A stretch of DNA of 64,000 bases from DATLYT01 sp035574455. GTDB lineage: Bacteria; Bacteroidota; Ignavibacteria; UBA10030. A program made the translations under genes and the position numbers. This document shows positions 16,406 to 24,860 of the stretch, in pieces. How positions within the stretch are numbered: position 1 is the first letter of the stretch; every line of letters starts with the position of its first letter. The notes beneath the pieces are model-generated. The model was not told where the DNA came from. It worked only from the letters and a program-made list of their open reading frames with translations, and did no database searches. The stretch covers positions 19,879 through 83,878 of the forward strand of contig DATLYT010000110.1 in the NCBI GenBank assembly GCA_035574455.1, given 5' to 3'.

Positions 16406-17452
16406 TTAGAACCCTAACTTAATCGAGATCACCTGGTTGGCGTCGAAGAATTCCACCTGGCGGTATGCATAGTCGAGCATAATGTCCAGGCCGGACGCCA
16501 TGTAGCCGAATCCGAACCCGAACGTGCCGCCGAAGATGTTCTCCTTCTCTTCCGCCTGAGGAACCATGCCAAGACCGGCACGACCGAAGATGCGGAGCGA
16601 TTCCATCGTGATACCCACCTCGCCGCCGAGACGATACTCGTCAAGGTAGAGGTTGTTGTTCGTGAAGGAACCAGCCAGATTCCACGTCATATTGTCGGCC
16701 ATTGTGCCGGAATAACCCAGACCGATCTCGACAATCGACGGTAACTCGAAGCTCGCTGCTTCGCTCTTGAAGCGCTGCTCCGGGCGTTGACCTTCCGTCG
16801 GACGTGCGGATCGGTACAAACCGGACCCGTCGTACTTCATCTGCGGACCGATGTTCTTCACGGTCACGCCGAGGTTCAGGCCGGGCACACCGACCAAGCC
16901 ATGGTACTGCACGCCGAAGTCGAGTGCAAAACCGGAAGCGCTTACCCGGTCGATCTGCTCCGAAATGATTTTCGCCGTGATACCGGCAGAGACCGCATCC
17001 GTTAGCGCACGGGAGTAGCTCATCCCGACCGTCACGAACGTCGGTGAGAAGAAGCGGCCGGCGGTATTCTCCGGGTCGTCTTCCGTTGTGAGCGGAATGT
17101 CACCAAAGTTGAGCGCCTTCACACTCAATGCGATCACACCGAAGTCCCCAAACGACGCTCCCACTGCACCGTAGTTGACCGCAATATCGGCGATATAGCT
17201 CATATTCGAAAACATACCCTCGGCGGAATGGGCCATCCGGCCAAGTCCTGCCGGGTTCCAGTGGATCGCTTCCAACCCGCTGGTGGTAGCAATACTGGAG
17301 CCACCCATCGCGAGGTCGCGACCACCGACCGGAATCAGCAGCTCAGGAGCCGCTGCCGTTCCGATCCTTTTATTCTGCGCGCTGACGCTCTCCACCACGA
17401 CCGCAAGCGCCACGCAGAGGACCACTGCTGTCAGAAAAAGTTTCTTACTCAT
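16406..17452 (-). CDS. PorV/PorQ-family outer-membrane protein
   Basis: Start at 17452 (MSKKLFLTAVVLCVALAVVV) after AAGGAG; 348 residues with a signal peptide ending at VSAQ. The N-terminus of the mature chain (AAAPELLIPVGGRDLAMGGSS, then GLEAIHWNPAGLGRM) and the FadL/OmpP1-like barrel are typical of PorV, the T9SS component that carries cargo to the sortase. Other members of the family act beside one dedicated cargo. It is the last gene of a cassette with a TonB receptor and a protein bearing a T9SS sorting domain, so it probably serves that cargo. It ends in a barrel-type KLGF. Confidence 0.88.
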   Translation of the reverse strand: MSKKLFLTAVVLCVALAVVVESVSAQNKRIGTAAAPELLIPVGGRDLAMGGSSIATTSGLEAIHWNPAGLGRMAHSAEGMFSNMSYIADIAVNYGAVGASFGDFGVIALSVKALNFGDIPLTTEDDPENTAGRFFSPTFVTVGMSYSRALTDAVSAGITAKIISEQIDRVSASGFALDFGVQYHGLVGVPGLNLGVTVKNIGPQMKYDGSGLYRSARPTEGQRPEQRFKSEAASFELPSIVEIGLGYSGTMADNMTWNLAGSFTNNNLYLDEYRLGGEVGITMESLRIFGRAGLGMVPQAEEKENIFGGTFGFGFGYMASGLDIMLDYAYRQVEFFDANQVISIKLGF

Positions 17453-17524
17453 GGTTGTTTCTCCTTGTTTTCTATTTCGGTTCATGAACATAGCGTTGCC
17501 CGCCAGAATGTGTAGCGGGCTGGC

Positions 17525-17553
17525 CCGCCTCTCCGCCAGAGGCGGAGAGGCGG
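17525..17553. repeat. Perfect 13-bp inverted repeat between the cargo and PorV-like genes
   Basis: CCGCCTCTCCGCC, loop AGA, GGCGGAGAGGCGG. A second, smaller palindrome (GCGGGCTGGCCCGC) adjoins it. It lies inside the operon, in the 113-base spacer, and has no U tract, so it could act as an RNA processing or stabilising hairpin. Confidence 0.8.
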
Positions 17554-17565
17554 ACTCTGCGTGGC

Positions 17566-20500
17566 TTAGTACGAATCAAGAACTTCCTGTTCTTGAATGA
17601 TCGCTAGCTTCAGAACCTTCGTCACGCCGAGATCCGGCATGTCGATGTGAACAATGTAGATACCGCTGGCCACCGGGAACTGCGCGTGGTTGTTCAGATC
17701 CCAGCGGAAGAATTGCGACGCATCGTCTTTTTCCAGCGTGCGCACCAACTGGCCGGCAAGGTTGAAGATGCGGAAAGTCGCCTTGCGTGGCAGGTTGTTG
17801 AACGTCACGAACCGGAAGAAGCGGTTGGTTTCCGCCGCGTTAAACGCATAATACGGATTCGGGAAGACGCCAACCTTCTCGGCACTCGCCTTCTCCAACT
17901 CTAAGCCGGACTGCGGTGCGGGTGTAGTGTACGTGAAGACCGTCGACGGCGTATTCACATGGTTCGCGTAGATCTGGAACTCATTCGTGCCCGTCGGCTC
18001 ATCCCACCGGTTGTCCGCCCGACGATTGAATGTTGCCCACCACATAACAGGCAGACCGTTGTTGATGATGTTCACCTGCAACGTTGGATCCGGCGTGGAA
18101 CCCGTATAGGGCTTGTTGAAAATAAAGAGCCATTCGCGTGGTCCGGATGTTGCCACGTTGTCCTGTACGCCGTTCGAAGGCGGGTAGTACCTGCCATCCA
18201 CCAAACCACCGGCGACGTTATTCTCCAGATGGCCCACCGCCAATCGCTGCGGAGGATTGGCCTCCGTATTCCACGCTGAGAGAGGCACACTGATTTTGTA
18301 ATCATTGTAACCGTATGATCCCTGCGTATGATTCGTCAGGTAAGGAGCGAACTCCGGCCTTGCTGGCGATGTCCCACCTCGTACATAGCGATAGCCATAC
18401 GAAAAGTTGGGGTCTGTGCTCGTATTGAGATCCCAACCACCATAGGGACTCGACCCATTCGTCTGTGTCGAGGCGCTGGCCTGTCCAAACCGCAAGAGAA
18501 CGTCCTTCAATTCATGCGCCTTAACAGTTCGGTCTGTTGTACTCCCAAAATAGTGTGCAGGATCATCCCAACCAATCGTACCTTCAAACCCTTCGAATCC
18601 CAAACCTTGAGCATCGGCAAACGTGATGCGACGGTTTCCTTTCGGTACCGCCCAGTCTTTCATGCCGGGAGGGGGACCCTCGACCTTCAGGAAGATACCG
18701 CCTTCGACGATCTTGTAGTTCTCGTCGCCGCTCTGGTTAGTTTCACCCGAGAGGATCGTTCGGTTCTGTGTCTTGTTGATGAGGCTCCACGTTGTATTGC
18801 CACCGCCGGCATCGGCGAATCGGATCTCATATGTATGGCCAGTGCTCGCGGTTGGGTCGACGACGATCGGACGAGCCGTACCATCGCTCACACCAGTCTT
18901 CGTCACTCGCAACGTATCGCCAAACTTCGCGCCGTAAACCTTGCCAAACGGTACTTTGGGTCGGACAGTCAACACGATGGCATCGGACTCCAGCACAGAA
19001 GGCAAGAAGCCCGGCACCGTGGCAACACTGTACGCCGTTACGGCAAGGTAATATTCCTGACCGTTGTAAATCTTTTCGATGTCTCGGAGGTAATCCCGCT
19101 TGAAGTTGAAGAAGCGCACAACACCGCTGTTCGAACCGAACTGCACGGGTAGTCTCAAGATCTGCCCGGAGTTCTGGTCGAACTGCTCATCCAGAACAAC
19201 GGTCGGGTCTGCTGGCGTATCATAGGTAACGATACGTTTCGCTTCGGAGAGCCTCGCACCGCGGCTCGGGAGCTGATACACATTGTATCCCTCAAAGCGG
19301 TATGCACCGGGTTGAGCGATACGGTTTTCAATATCACTCACACGCTGCAGGTTGCTGCCCCACTCGATAATAACCTGACCGTCAAGCTCAGCCACCTTCA
19401 CGTCTGGCGGCAAGGGCGGCTTCGGTACCTGGAACAGTGCGTTGAAGGTGTTCTGTACAAAGCGGTCGTTAAATTTCATCACAGCAACGCTGGAGAGACG
19501 GTCCGCGCCGAGACCGGCGACGGTACCAATATAGATTTCCTGCGTATCACCGGGCGCCATGCGGAAAGGACCGGTGTTCAACAGAATACGGCGATCGCCG
19601 GGAGCGAAGGAATAGAGCGTTCCCTGACCATCAAGGAATCCTGTGCGGTTCACAGGGTCGCCGGACAGTGGGAACTTCGTGATGCTCGCTCCGGGAGGAT
19701 GGTTGTACGGCTGATCCGGGTCGGTAATGGAACCCAACGGAGCAAAACCGCGTAACATCTTATACCAACGGCCTGTGCCGAGTGAATACGCACCAGAGCC
19801 GCCGGGAGGGTCGGAGTACGGACTGCCGGCGGAGAAGTAAGCAAAGGACGACATGCCGAGATTCCTGAAGCCCGGCCGATACTTCAAGTCAAACACCGCC
19901 GTGCTATTGGCATCCGGAACGAGCGGTCCCGCGAGGAAGTCGTACGCAGCCGAGGGCGGCGCCAGACCGAACTTGCGGAACGTATCGTCGTTTGCATTGC
20001 CGTTGTAAATGAAACCAATGCTCAAGGTACTGTCGCAACCCGCTAAGTCATCACTGAACGATCCGAGGTCGGGGTCGGACCACTGGCAGACATACATCTC
20101 ATCGATATGGAAGGCGCCCTTTTGCCCGCCACCGATGTCGACACCGCCTTTGTTGATGATCTTGTAACGGGAAAAGTAAAGGTTGCCAAGAGCGTCGGTG
20201 CGTTTGTATGCCCAGACGGTCTTTTGGATCTCGAGACCGATCGGCTCAGAACCGACGAAGCCCAAGGCCTGGCTCCGGTCGAGGTCGTTGTACACCGTCC
20301 AGATGACCTGGTCGGCTGGGGAATTCGGGTCGGCACCCGCAACACCCGGCTCGTCCCGATTCTGTGCAATCAAGCTGTCGACAGTGAAGGTTGCGCTAAA
20401 TGCGGGCGGAGGATCATAGCGTCCGTTACCGTTGCGGTCGATGTATGGCGCGCCGAGGTCGACCGGCCATTCTTTCCAGTCCTTGTCATACTGGGCAATC

Positions 20501-21069
20501 ATCGCAGCGATGGCCGCGTCGGAGACTTCCGTCGGAGTTGTTTCGTTGTAGTATGCGGCATCCTGTCGCGCTTCTGTTGCGGACATGGAGGCATAATCCC
20601 TACGGATACGGTATATGCGTGCACGGGCATCATTGGGGTTAACGGCTGCTGCCGTTGCTCCAAGGCCTGTGACCCAGCCTTCTTTCGTACCGACGCCGTA
20701 TGTTCCACCGCCGACTCGGATGGGTTGCAAGGAAGCAGGAGTTCCACCCGCGCCGGGGAATCCACCGACATAGACACGACCGCCGAAGACAACACCATCT
20801 TGGTAAATGACGTTACCTGTGCCCTTCGGGTAGTACATCCCGTTGTCGGCTCCCGGTGAGTGGTTGGACTGTCCGTCACTTCGGAACCACGCCGTGAGGT
20901 TGTTAATGCTAATGAGACCGTAGCGAGGTGTGCCTGCCGCTTTATACAGCGACTGCTTCTCGCCCGGCTTGGTCTTATCCGGTCCGTCAGACGCAAATGC
21001 GAACGACCATGCGAGGACGCTCAGCACAGCGACTGTCAGAGCCGGAATTGCAATGGATATTTTTCTCAT
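17566..21069 (-). CDS. Large T9SS-exported surface protein (type A C-terminal sorting domain)
   Basis: Start at 21069 (MRKISIAIPALTVAVLSV), with AAGGAG 8 bases before it; 1167 residues. A signal peptide is followed by about 1050 residues of beta-rich sequence (SINNLTAWFRSDGQSNHSP near 65). This part has Asp/Gly/Asn-rich turns and a fibronectin-like stretch near 600 (KPPLPPDVKVAELDGQVIIEWG). The last 95 residues are a T9SS type A sorting domain: VGVFPNPYYAFNAAE, FRIFNLAGQLVRTLEKD, ASGIYIVHIDM. The chain ends with an unusual extra EQEVLDSY. The preceding gene is a TonB receptor (93 bases away) and the next a PorV-like protein, a cassette known from Ignavibacteria-type genomes. No enzyme motif seen. 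Confidence 0.88.
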   Translation of the reverse strand: MRKISIAIPALTVAVLSVLAWSFAFASDGPDKTKPGEKQSLYKAAGTPRYGLISINNLTAWFRSDGQSNHSPGADNGMYYPKGTGNVIYQDGVVFGGRVYVGGFPGAGGTPASLQPIRVGGGTYGVGTKEGWVTGLGATAAAVNPNDARARIYRIRRDYASMSATEARQDAAYYNETTPTEVSDAAIAAMIAQYDKDWKEWPVDLGAPYIDRNGNGRYDPPPAFSATFTVDSLIAQNRDEPGVAGADPNSPADQVIWTVYNDLDRSQALGFVGSEPIGLEIQKTVWAYKRTDALGNLYFSRYKIINKGGVDIGGGQKGAFHIDEMYVCQWSDPDLGSFSDDLAGCDSTLSIGFIYNGNANDDTFRKFGLAPPSAAYDFLAGPLVPDANSTAVFDLKYRPGFRNLGMSSFAYFSAGSPYSDPPGGSGAYSLGTGRWYKMLRGFAPLGSITDPDQPYNHPPGASITKFPLSGDPVNRTGFLDGQGTLYSFAPGDRRILLNTGPFRMAPGDTQEIYIGTVAGLGADRLSSVAVMKFNDRFVQNTFNALFQVPKPPLPPDVKVAELDGQVIIEWGSNLQRVSDIENRIAQPGAYRFEGYNVYQLPSRGARLSEAKRIVTYDTPADPTVVLDEQFDQNSGQILRLPVQFGSNSGVVRFFNFKRDYLRDIEKIYNGQEYYLAVTAYSVATVPGFLPSVLESDAIVLTVRPKVPFGKVYGAKFGDTLRVTKTGVSDGTARPIVVDPTASTGHTYEIRFADAGGGNTTWSLINKTQNRTILSGETNQSGDENYKIVEGGIFLKVEGPPPGMKDWAVPKGNRRITFADAQGLGFEGFEGTIGWDDPAHYFGSTTDRTVKAHELKDVLLRFGQASASTQTNGSSPYGGWDLNTSTDPNFSYGYRYVRGGTSPARPEFAPYLTNHTQGSYGYNDYKISVPLSAWNTEANPPQRLAVGHLENNVAGGLVDGRYYPPSNGVQDNVATSGPREWLFIFNKPYTGSTPDPTLQVNIINNGLPVMWWATFNRRADNRWDEPTGTNEFQIYANHVNTPSTVFTYTTPAPQSGLELEKASAEKVGVFPNPYYAFNAAETNRFFRFVTFNNLPRKATFRIFNLAGQLVRTLEKDDASQFFRWDLNNHAQFPVASGIYIVHIDMPDLGVTKVLKLAIIQEQEVLDSY

Positions 21070-21161
21070 AACTCGAAACTCCTTGATTGTGTTGGTGAAA
21101 CTGATTGATCGTGATAAGATGGACTCCACCTCGAAGGTAGAGCCCATCTTCTCCGCGTCTG

Positions 21162-24100
21162 CTACATTTCGAGTTTTAACCCGACGATGATCTGTCGCGG
21201 GGGACCGAAGAGGTCACCACCAGCCTGTTGACCAAGACCGCCACCTGCACCAATGCTGGTGTAGGCATACCGGTTGTTCAGGTTAATGGCGCGATAGAAT
21301 GCCTCGTAGTTCGGGATTTCCCGGTACGGGGTGGCAAACGGACTTTTCAGCCAGCCATCGTCGTACGGTGTTCCGGTCGTCGGATACACATTGAGAATCT
21401 GTTTCGTGTTGAACAAGTTCAGCACGCGAGCATAGAGCTCCACATTGCCAAAGTCCATGAAGAAGACCTTGCTCACGTTCAGGTCAACGTTGAACACCCA
21501 CGGTGTCGTGGATGCGTTAATCGGCTCCACGGGGTTACGGCCGCGAGAGTCTTGCAACGCTCGAACGCCGATGAACCAGGGGCTGGCCTGACCCAGGTTG
21601 TGTGGCTCACGAATCTTCGTGTAGTTATGCCCGCTGTTGAAGGTGAGCAGGAAGTTCGCTCCCATCCCCTCTAAAATTGCTCCACCGTCGCCCTTGCCAA
21701 AGCGGTAGTCCACAAAGATCGTCCCTTTGTGCGTCTGGTTGTAATCCAAGGGGTTGATGAAGTTCGGGAAGCGTGCACTGGCTTCGTCCGTCACGGCGTT
21801 CTGTGAAGAACGGGAAGTCGAACCTGTTCCGCGTGCGTCGGAAAGCGTGTAGTTCACGCGCGCCGCCAAACGATTCGTGCGGCGGAGCTCAAGCGTCAAC
21901 TCCAGCCCCTTGACGGTACCGAAATCTTCGTTAAAGAATCCGACGGAGATCGGGAGACCCTGGGAGTTGAAAATTCTCCGAAGTTGGAGCTGGTCTTTCA
22001 GGTCTTTATAGAAACCGGAAACGGTGAGGGCAAAGTTATCCGTCAAGGTCTGTCGGATACCCATCTCGTACTGCGTATTGCGCTCCGGTTTTGCTGTGAA
22101 CGGAACGGCGGAAGCACCGAGGTTGTAGGGCGTCCGTGTTGACGGGTTCAAGCGTTGGCTCAACGTCACGTTGTCCATAATCAGCTGGTCCATGCTGGGA
22201 AGCTGCGCGTACTTGCCGTATTGAGCGTAGAACACGGTTTTGTCAGTCACCGGGAAGGCAAAGTTCAACCGCGGCAGCAGATAGCTGAACGGCTCGGACT
22301 CTGTGATCTTATCTTCCTCGATGATACCCAACGCAGCATCAACCGGTGGTTCATTATAATCCGGCTGGCCGGTAATCGGGTTGATCGTCATCGGAACGGT
22401 CGGAATCTTCGGTGAGAAGTATTCAAACCGGGCACCGATGTTGAGAATCAAGTCGCGGTACTCGAACTTGTTCTGAATGTATGCAGCGGCAAACAGAGGC
22501 GTCCGCGGTCCATCAAGCGTTGCACTCCGGCCACCACCCAAATCGTAGGTCTGACCATCCGACTCATTGCCATCGAGATCGTAACCGATGTTGGTAATGG
22601 TCGCACGCTGCAGCCGCACACGGCGCTCATATTCGCTCGCAAACGTACGGTCAATCACACCATCGCGGTTCGGGTCGAGGAAGATCCAGTAAGTCTGCGC
22701 ATTCACACTAAATGTGCGGTACGTCCATGAATCGATACTGCCGCCCGCCTTCAACTCCCATCGAGGATTGATCTGCGACGTAAAGTCTAACGTCACGCCA
22801 AATTGTCGAGTATTGCTTTTACCGTAGCCTGTATTGGGAGAGAAAGGATGGGGGAAACCTGCTGAACTGGGGAACTGGAAGATCGTGCTATAGCCGAATG
22901 GGCCTTCGTAGCGATTACGCCATTCGTTCGTAGGATATCCTTTGGCAGCGTACGCCACGCTGTCGGAATAGGATTTCCAGTCGTCCTGGAAGTCCTGGTC
23001 AAAACTCCGGCCGAAGCGGTTCTGATAGGAAAGACCGACTTCGTAAAACGTGGTTGGACCGAGAATGTGCGTTAAGCGGACGTTTCCAAAGACCGTCTCG
23101 ACTTCACTGTGCGATAATGTCCGCGGATCTCGGAAGTAGTTGACTAAATTTCCTGGCCACGAGGTGCCGTTGGGCGAACGAAAATACGAATAGCTACCAC
23201 TGAATTTCACCTTCAACGGGAGTTGGGACATCTGGTTCAGATCGAACAAGAGTGTTCCGATACCCGAGTTCGTGTATGTCCAGTTGTTGTACAGGTAGTT
23301 GCGTTTATACTCAATAGTGCCGTCATAGTTGCCGTCGCCGTCGGCATCCCGCGGGAGGAACAGACCTTCCGGCCGGTTGCCCAGAGCATCCGTCTTGAGA
23401 CCCTCAAACTTGAACGGTTCGATGAACCTCCTGTCGGATTGGCGCGTGTAATTGTGCTGACCGGTCAGGAAGAAGCGGATACCGCTGGTCAGCGGGCCGC
23501 CGACCGTCAACACGGCGTTGCGGTAGCCAAATGCCGTCGTGCCGAGGAACGTGTCGCCGGGCTTGGCAAAATCATCCGTCTGATAATCTAATGTCCATTT
23601 TAGTTCAGGACCCCCAGTGCGGAGGGATGTACGGACGACACCGGATGCCGCACCGCCAAACTCTGCCGTGTAACCGCCGGACTGGAGTTGGAATTCCTCA
23701 ATCGCTTCTTGAATGACCCCAACGTTTTGAGAATTGGTGATGGGATTCGTCACGTTTGCACCATCGATAAAGTACGCCACCTCACCCGCTCGACCGCCAC
23801 GGACATACAGCCGTCCGTCACGCTCCACAACACCCGCTTCGAGAGCAAGGAAGTTGCCCAAACCGCGCAGCGGTAAGTTTCTGATATTCTCTTGGGTGTT
23901 GATACGGACGGTGTTGGTGGTATTGCGTTGAATGAGGGGACGCTCGGCAACGACTTCGATTTCCCGTGTCTGGATAGCGGTACTGGAGAGCTGGAAATCC
24001 TGGGTCGTTGTCAGGTTTGCACTGACGCGGACGTTGGCGACCGTAACCGCCGAGTAGCCGATATACGATGCCTTCACTGAATAGGCACCGGGCGGCACAC

Positions 24101-24293
24101 TCAGAATGATGTACTCGCCGTTGACATCCGTGGAGGAGCCAAGTGTCGTACCTTCAATGATCACGTTGGCACCGATGAGCGGCTCGCCCGTTTGACTGTC
24201 CGTCACCCGGCCACGCAACTTCCCTTCCTGTGCAAACAGGAATGCCGGGAGGACAAGCAACAGGGTCAAAGCCATCAAGAGCTTGCGGTACAT
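21162..24293 (-). CDS. TonB-dependent receptor with carboxypeptidase-regulatory-like N-domain
   Basis: 1043 residues. The ATG at 24293 follows AAGGAGG by 6 bases. A signal peptide (1-21) is followed by a CarboxypepD_reg-like domain (GKLRGRVTDSQTGEPLIGAN, residues about 24-105). Next come a plug domain (LEAGVVERDGRLYVRGGRAG, FIDGANVTNPITNSQ, to about 240) and a very large barrel ending in IVGLKLEM. The Oar-like/SusC-like layout suggests uptake of an oligosaccharide, peptide or other large ligand rather than a siderophore. It heads a three-gene operon with a T9SS cargo and a PorV-like protein, driven by a near-consensus promoter 212 bases upstream of the start. Confidence 0.92.
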   Translation of the reverse strand: MYRKLLMALTLLLVLPAFLFAQEGKLRGRVTDSQTGEPLIGANVIIEGTTLGSSTDVNGEYIILSVPPGAYSVKASYIGYSAVTVANVRVSANLTTTQDFQLSSTAIQTREIEVVAERPLIQRNTTNTVRINTQENIRNLPLRGLGNFLALEAGVVERDGRLYVRGGRAGEVAYFIDGANVTNPITNSQNVGVIQEAIEEFQLQSGGYTAEFGGAASGVVRTSLRTGGPELKWTLDYQTDDFAKPGDTFLGTTAFGYRNAVLTVGGPLTSGIRFFLTGQHNYTRQSDRRFIEPFKFEGLKTDALGNRPEGLFLPRDADGDGNYDGTIEYKRNYLYNNWTYTNSGIGTLLFDLNQMSQLPLKVKFSGSYSYFRSPNGTSWPGNLVNYFRDPRTLSHSEVETVFGNVRLTHILGPTTFYEVGLSYQNRFGRSFDQDFQDDWKSYSDSVAYAAKGYPTNEWRNRYEGPFGYSTIFQFPSSAGFPHPFSPNTGYGKSNTRQFGVTLDFTSQINPRWELKAGGSIDSWTYRTFSVNAQTYWIFLDPNRDGVIDRTFASEYERRVRLQRATITNIGYDLDGNESDGQTYDLGGGRSATLDGPRTPLFAAAYIQNKFEYRDLILNIGARFEYFSPKIPTVPMTINPITGQPDYNEPPVDAALGIIEEDKITESEPFSYLLPRLNFAFPVTDKTVFYAQYGKYAQLPSMDQLIMDNVTLSQRLNPSTRTPYNLGASAVPFTAKPERNTQYEMGIRQTLTDNFALTVSGFYKDLKDQLQLRRIFNSQGLPISVGFFNEDFGTVKGLELTLELRRTNRLAARVNYTLSDARGTGSTSRSSQNAVTDEASARFPNFINPLDYNQTHKGTIFVDYRFGKGDGGAILEGMGANFLLTFNSGHNYTKIREPHNLGQASPWFIGVRALQDSRGRNPVEPINASTTPWVFNVDLNVSKVFFMDFGNVELYARVLNLFNTKQILNVYPTTGTPYDDGWLKSPFATPYREIPNYEAFYRAINLNNRYAYTSIGAGGGLGQQAGGDLFGPPRQIIVGLKLEM

Positions 24294-24426
24294 AGAATGC
24301 CTCCTTAACTATGTGGTAGTGAGGTACTGATGGGAGTTTCTACTGCGTGCCGATGATTAGGAGATGCCACCGGCGAGCATTCGAAGGAAACTTTATCAAT
24401 TGTCCCGTTTCTTACACTGTCAACAT

Positions 24427-24458
24427 CTTAGCGCCGACAGCTAAGGTGAGCCTCACCT
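24427..24458 (-). other. Structured 5' leader hairpins of the TonB receptor operon
   Basis: Within the roughly 205-nt leader are two adjacent, slightly overlapping hairpins: CTTAGC/GCTAAG with a 7-base loop (24427-24445) and AGGTGAG/CTCACCT with a 1-base centre (24444-24458). They share bases and so exclude each other. No known riboswitch consensus is recognised. Confidence 0.55.
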
Positions 24459-24504
24459 CCTAACTTGAAGAACAACGGGTGATAGGGATGTTTTGAGTTG
24501 CAAA

Positions 24505-24533
24505 AATATACAGGACGACTTCTTCTTTGTCAA
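24505..24533 (-). promoter_or_regulatory. Near-consensus sigma-70 promoter of the TonB receptor operon
   Basis: TTGACA (24528-24533), 17-base spacer and TATATT (24505-24510) on the minus strand; predicted start near 24498. Confidence 0.88.
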
Positions 24534-24645
24534 GTCTTTTCTACGCCTTTAAAAAAGCTTCGAACCGTAGAAAACAAGAAAAATTTGCCTTTTTCGTCAA
24601 AAATATCGTTTTCAAGAAAAAAAGTAACTACTCAGCGTAAATAAA

Positions 24646-24782
24646 AACCACAGATTACACTGATTTAACTTTTGTGAAATCTGTGGTTGAGACTTCTGAA
24701 AAATGAAATAGGAATGTCATTCTGAGGATCCGCCTGAGGCGGACTCAGAATGACAAGAGACTTGGAATTTTTCAGAAGTCTC
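24646..24782. repeat. Compound inverted-repeat element between serA and the TonB receptor operon
   Basis: Left part (24646-24688): AACCACAGATT and AATCTGTGGTT, an 11-bp perfect stem with a UUUUUAUUU tail on the minus strand, which can serve as a terminator for serA. Right part (24689-24782): family B element with three nested palindromes. The outer arms are GAGACTTCTGAAAAAT/ATTTTTCAGAAGTCTC (16 bp), the middle TGTCATTCTGA/TCAGAATGACA (11 bp) and the centre TCCGCC-TGA-GGCGGA. No reading frame. Confidence 0.85.
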
Positions 24783-24860
24783 GCGGTTACATTTTTTTCT
24801 CGGTGTTTTTGAGCAAATCAGTTTAACGTTAAAAATACGCTGAGTGGATACGAAAAAACG

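Noticed and set aside
20107..20859. Plus-strand frame of 250 codons antisense to the T9SS cargo gene
   Set aside because: Mirror frame of a real, signal-peptide-bearing gene; no independent signal.
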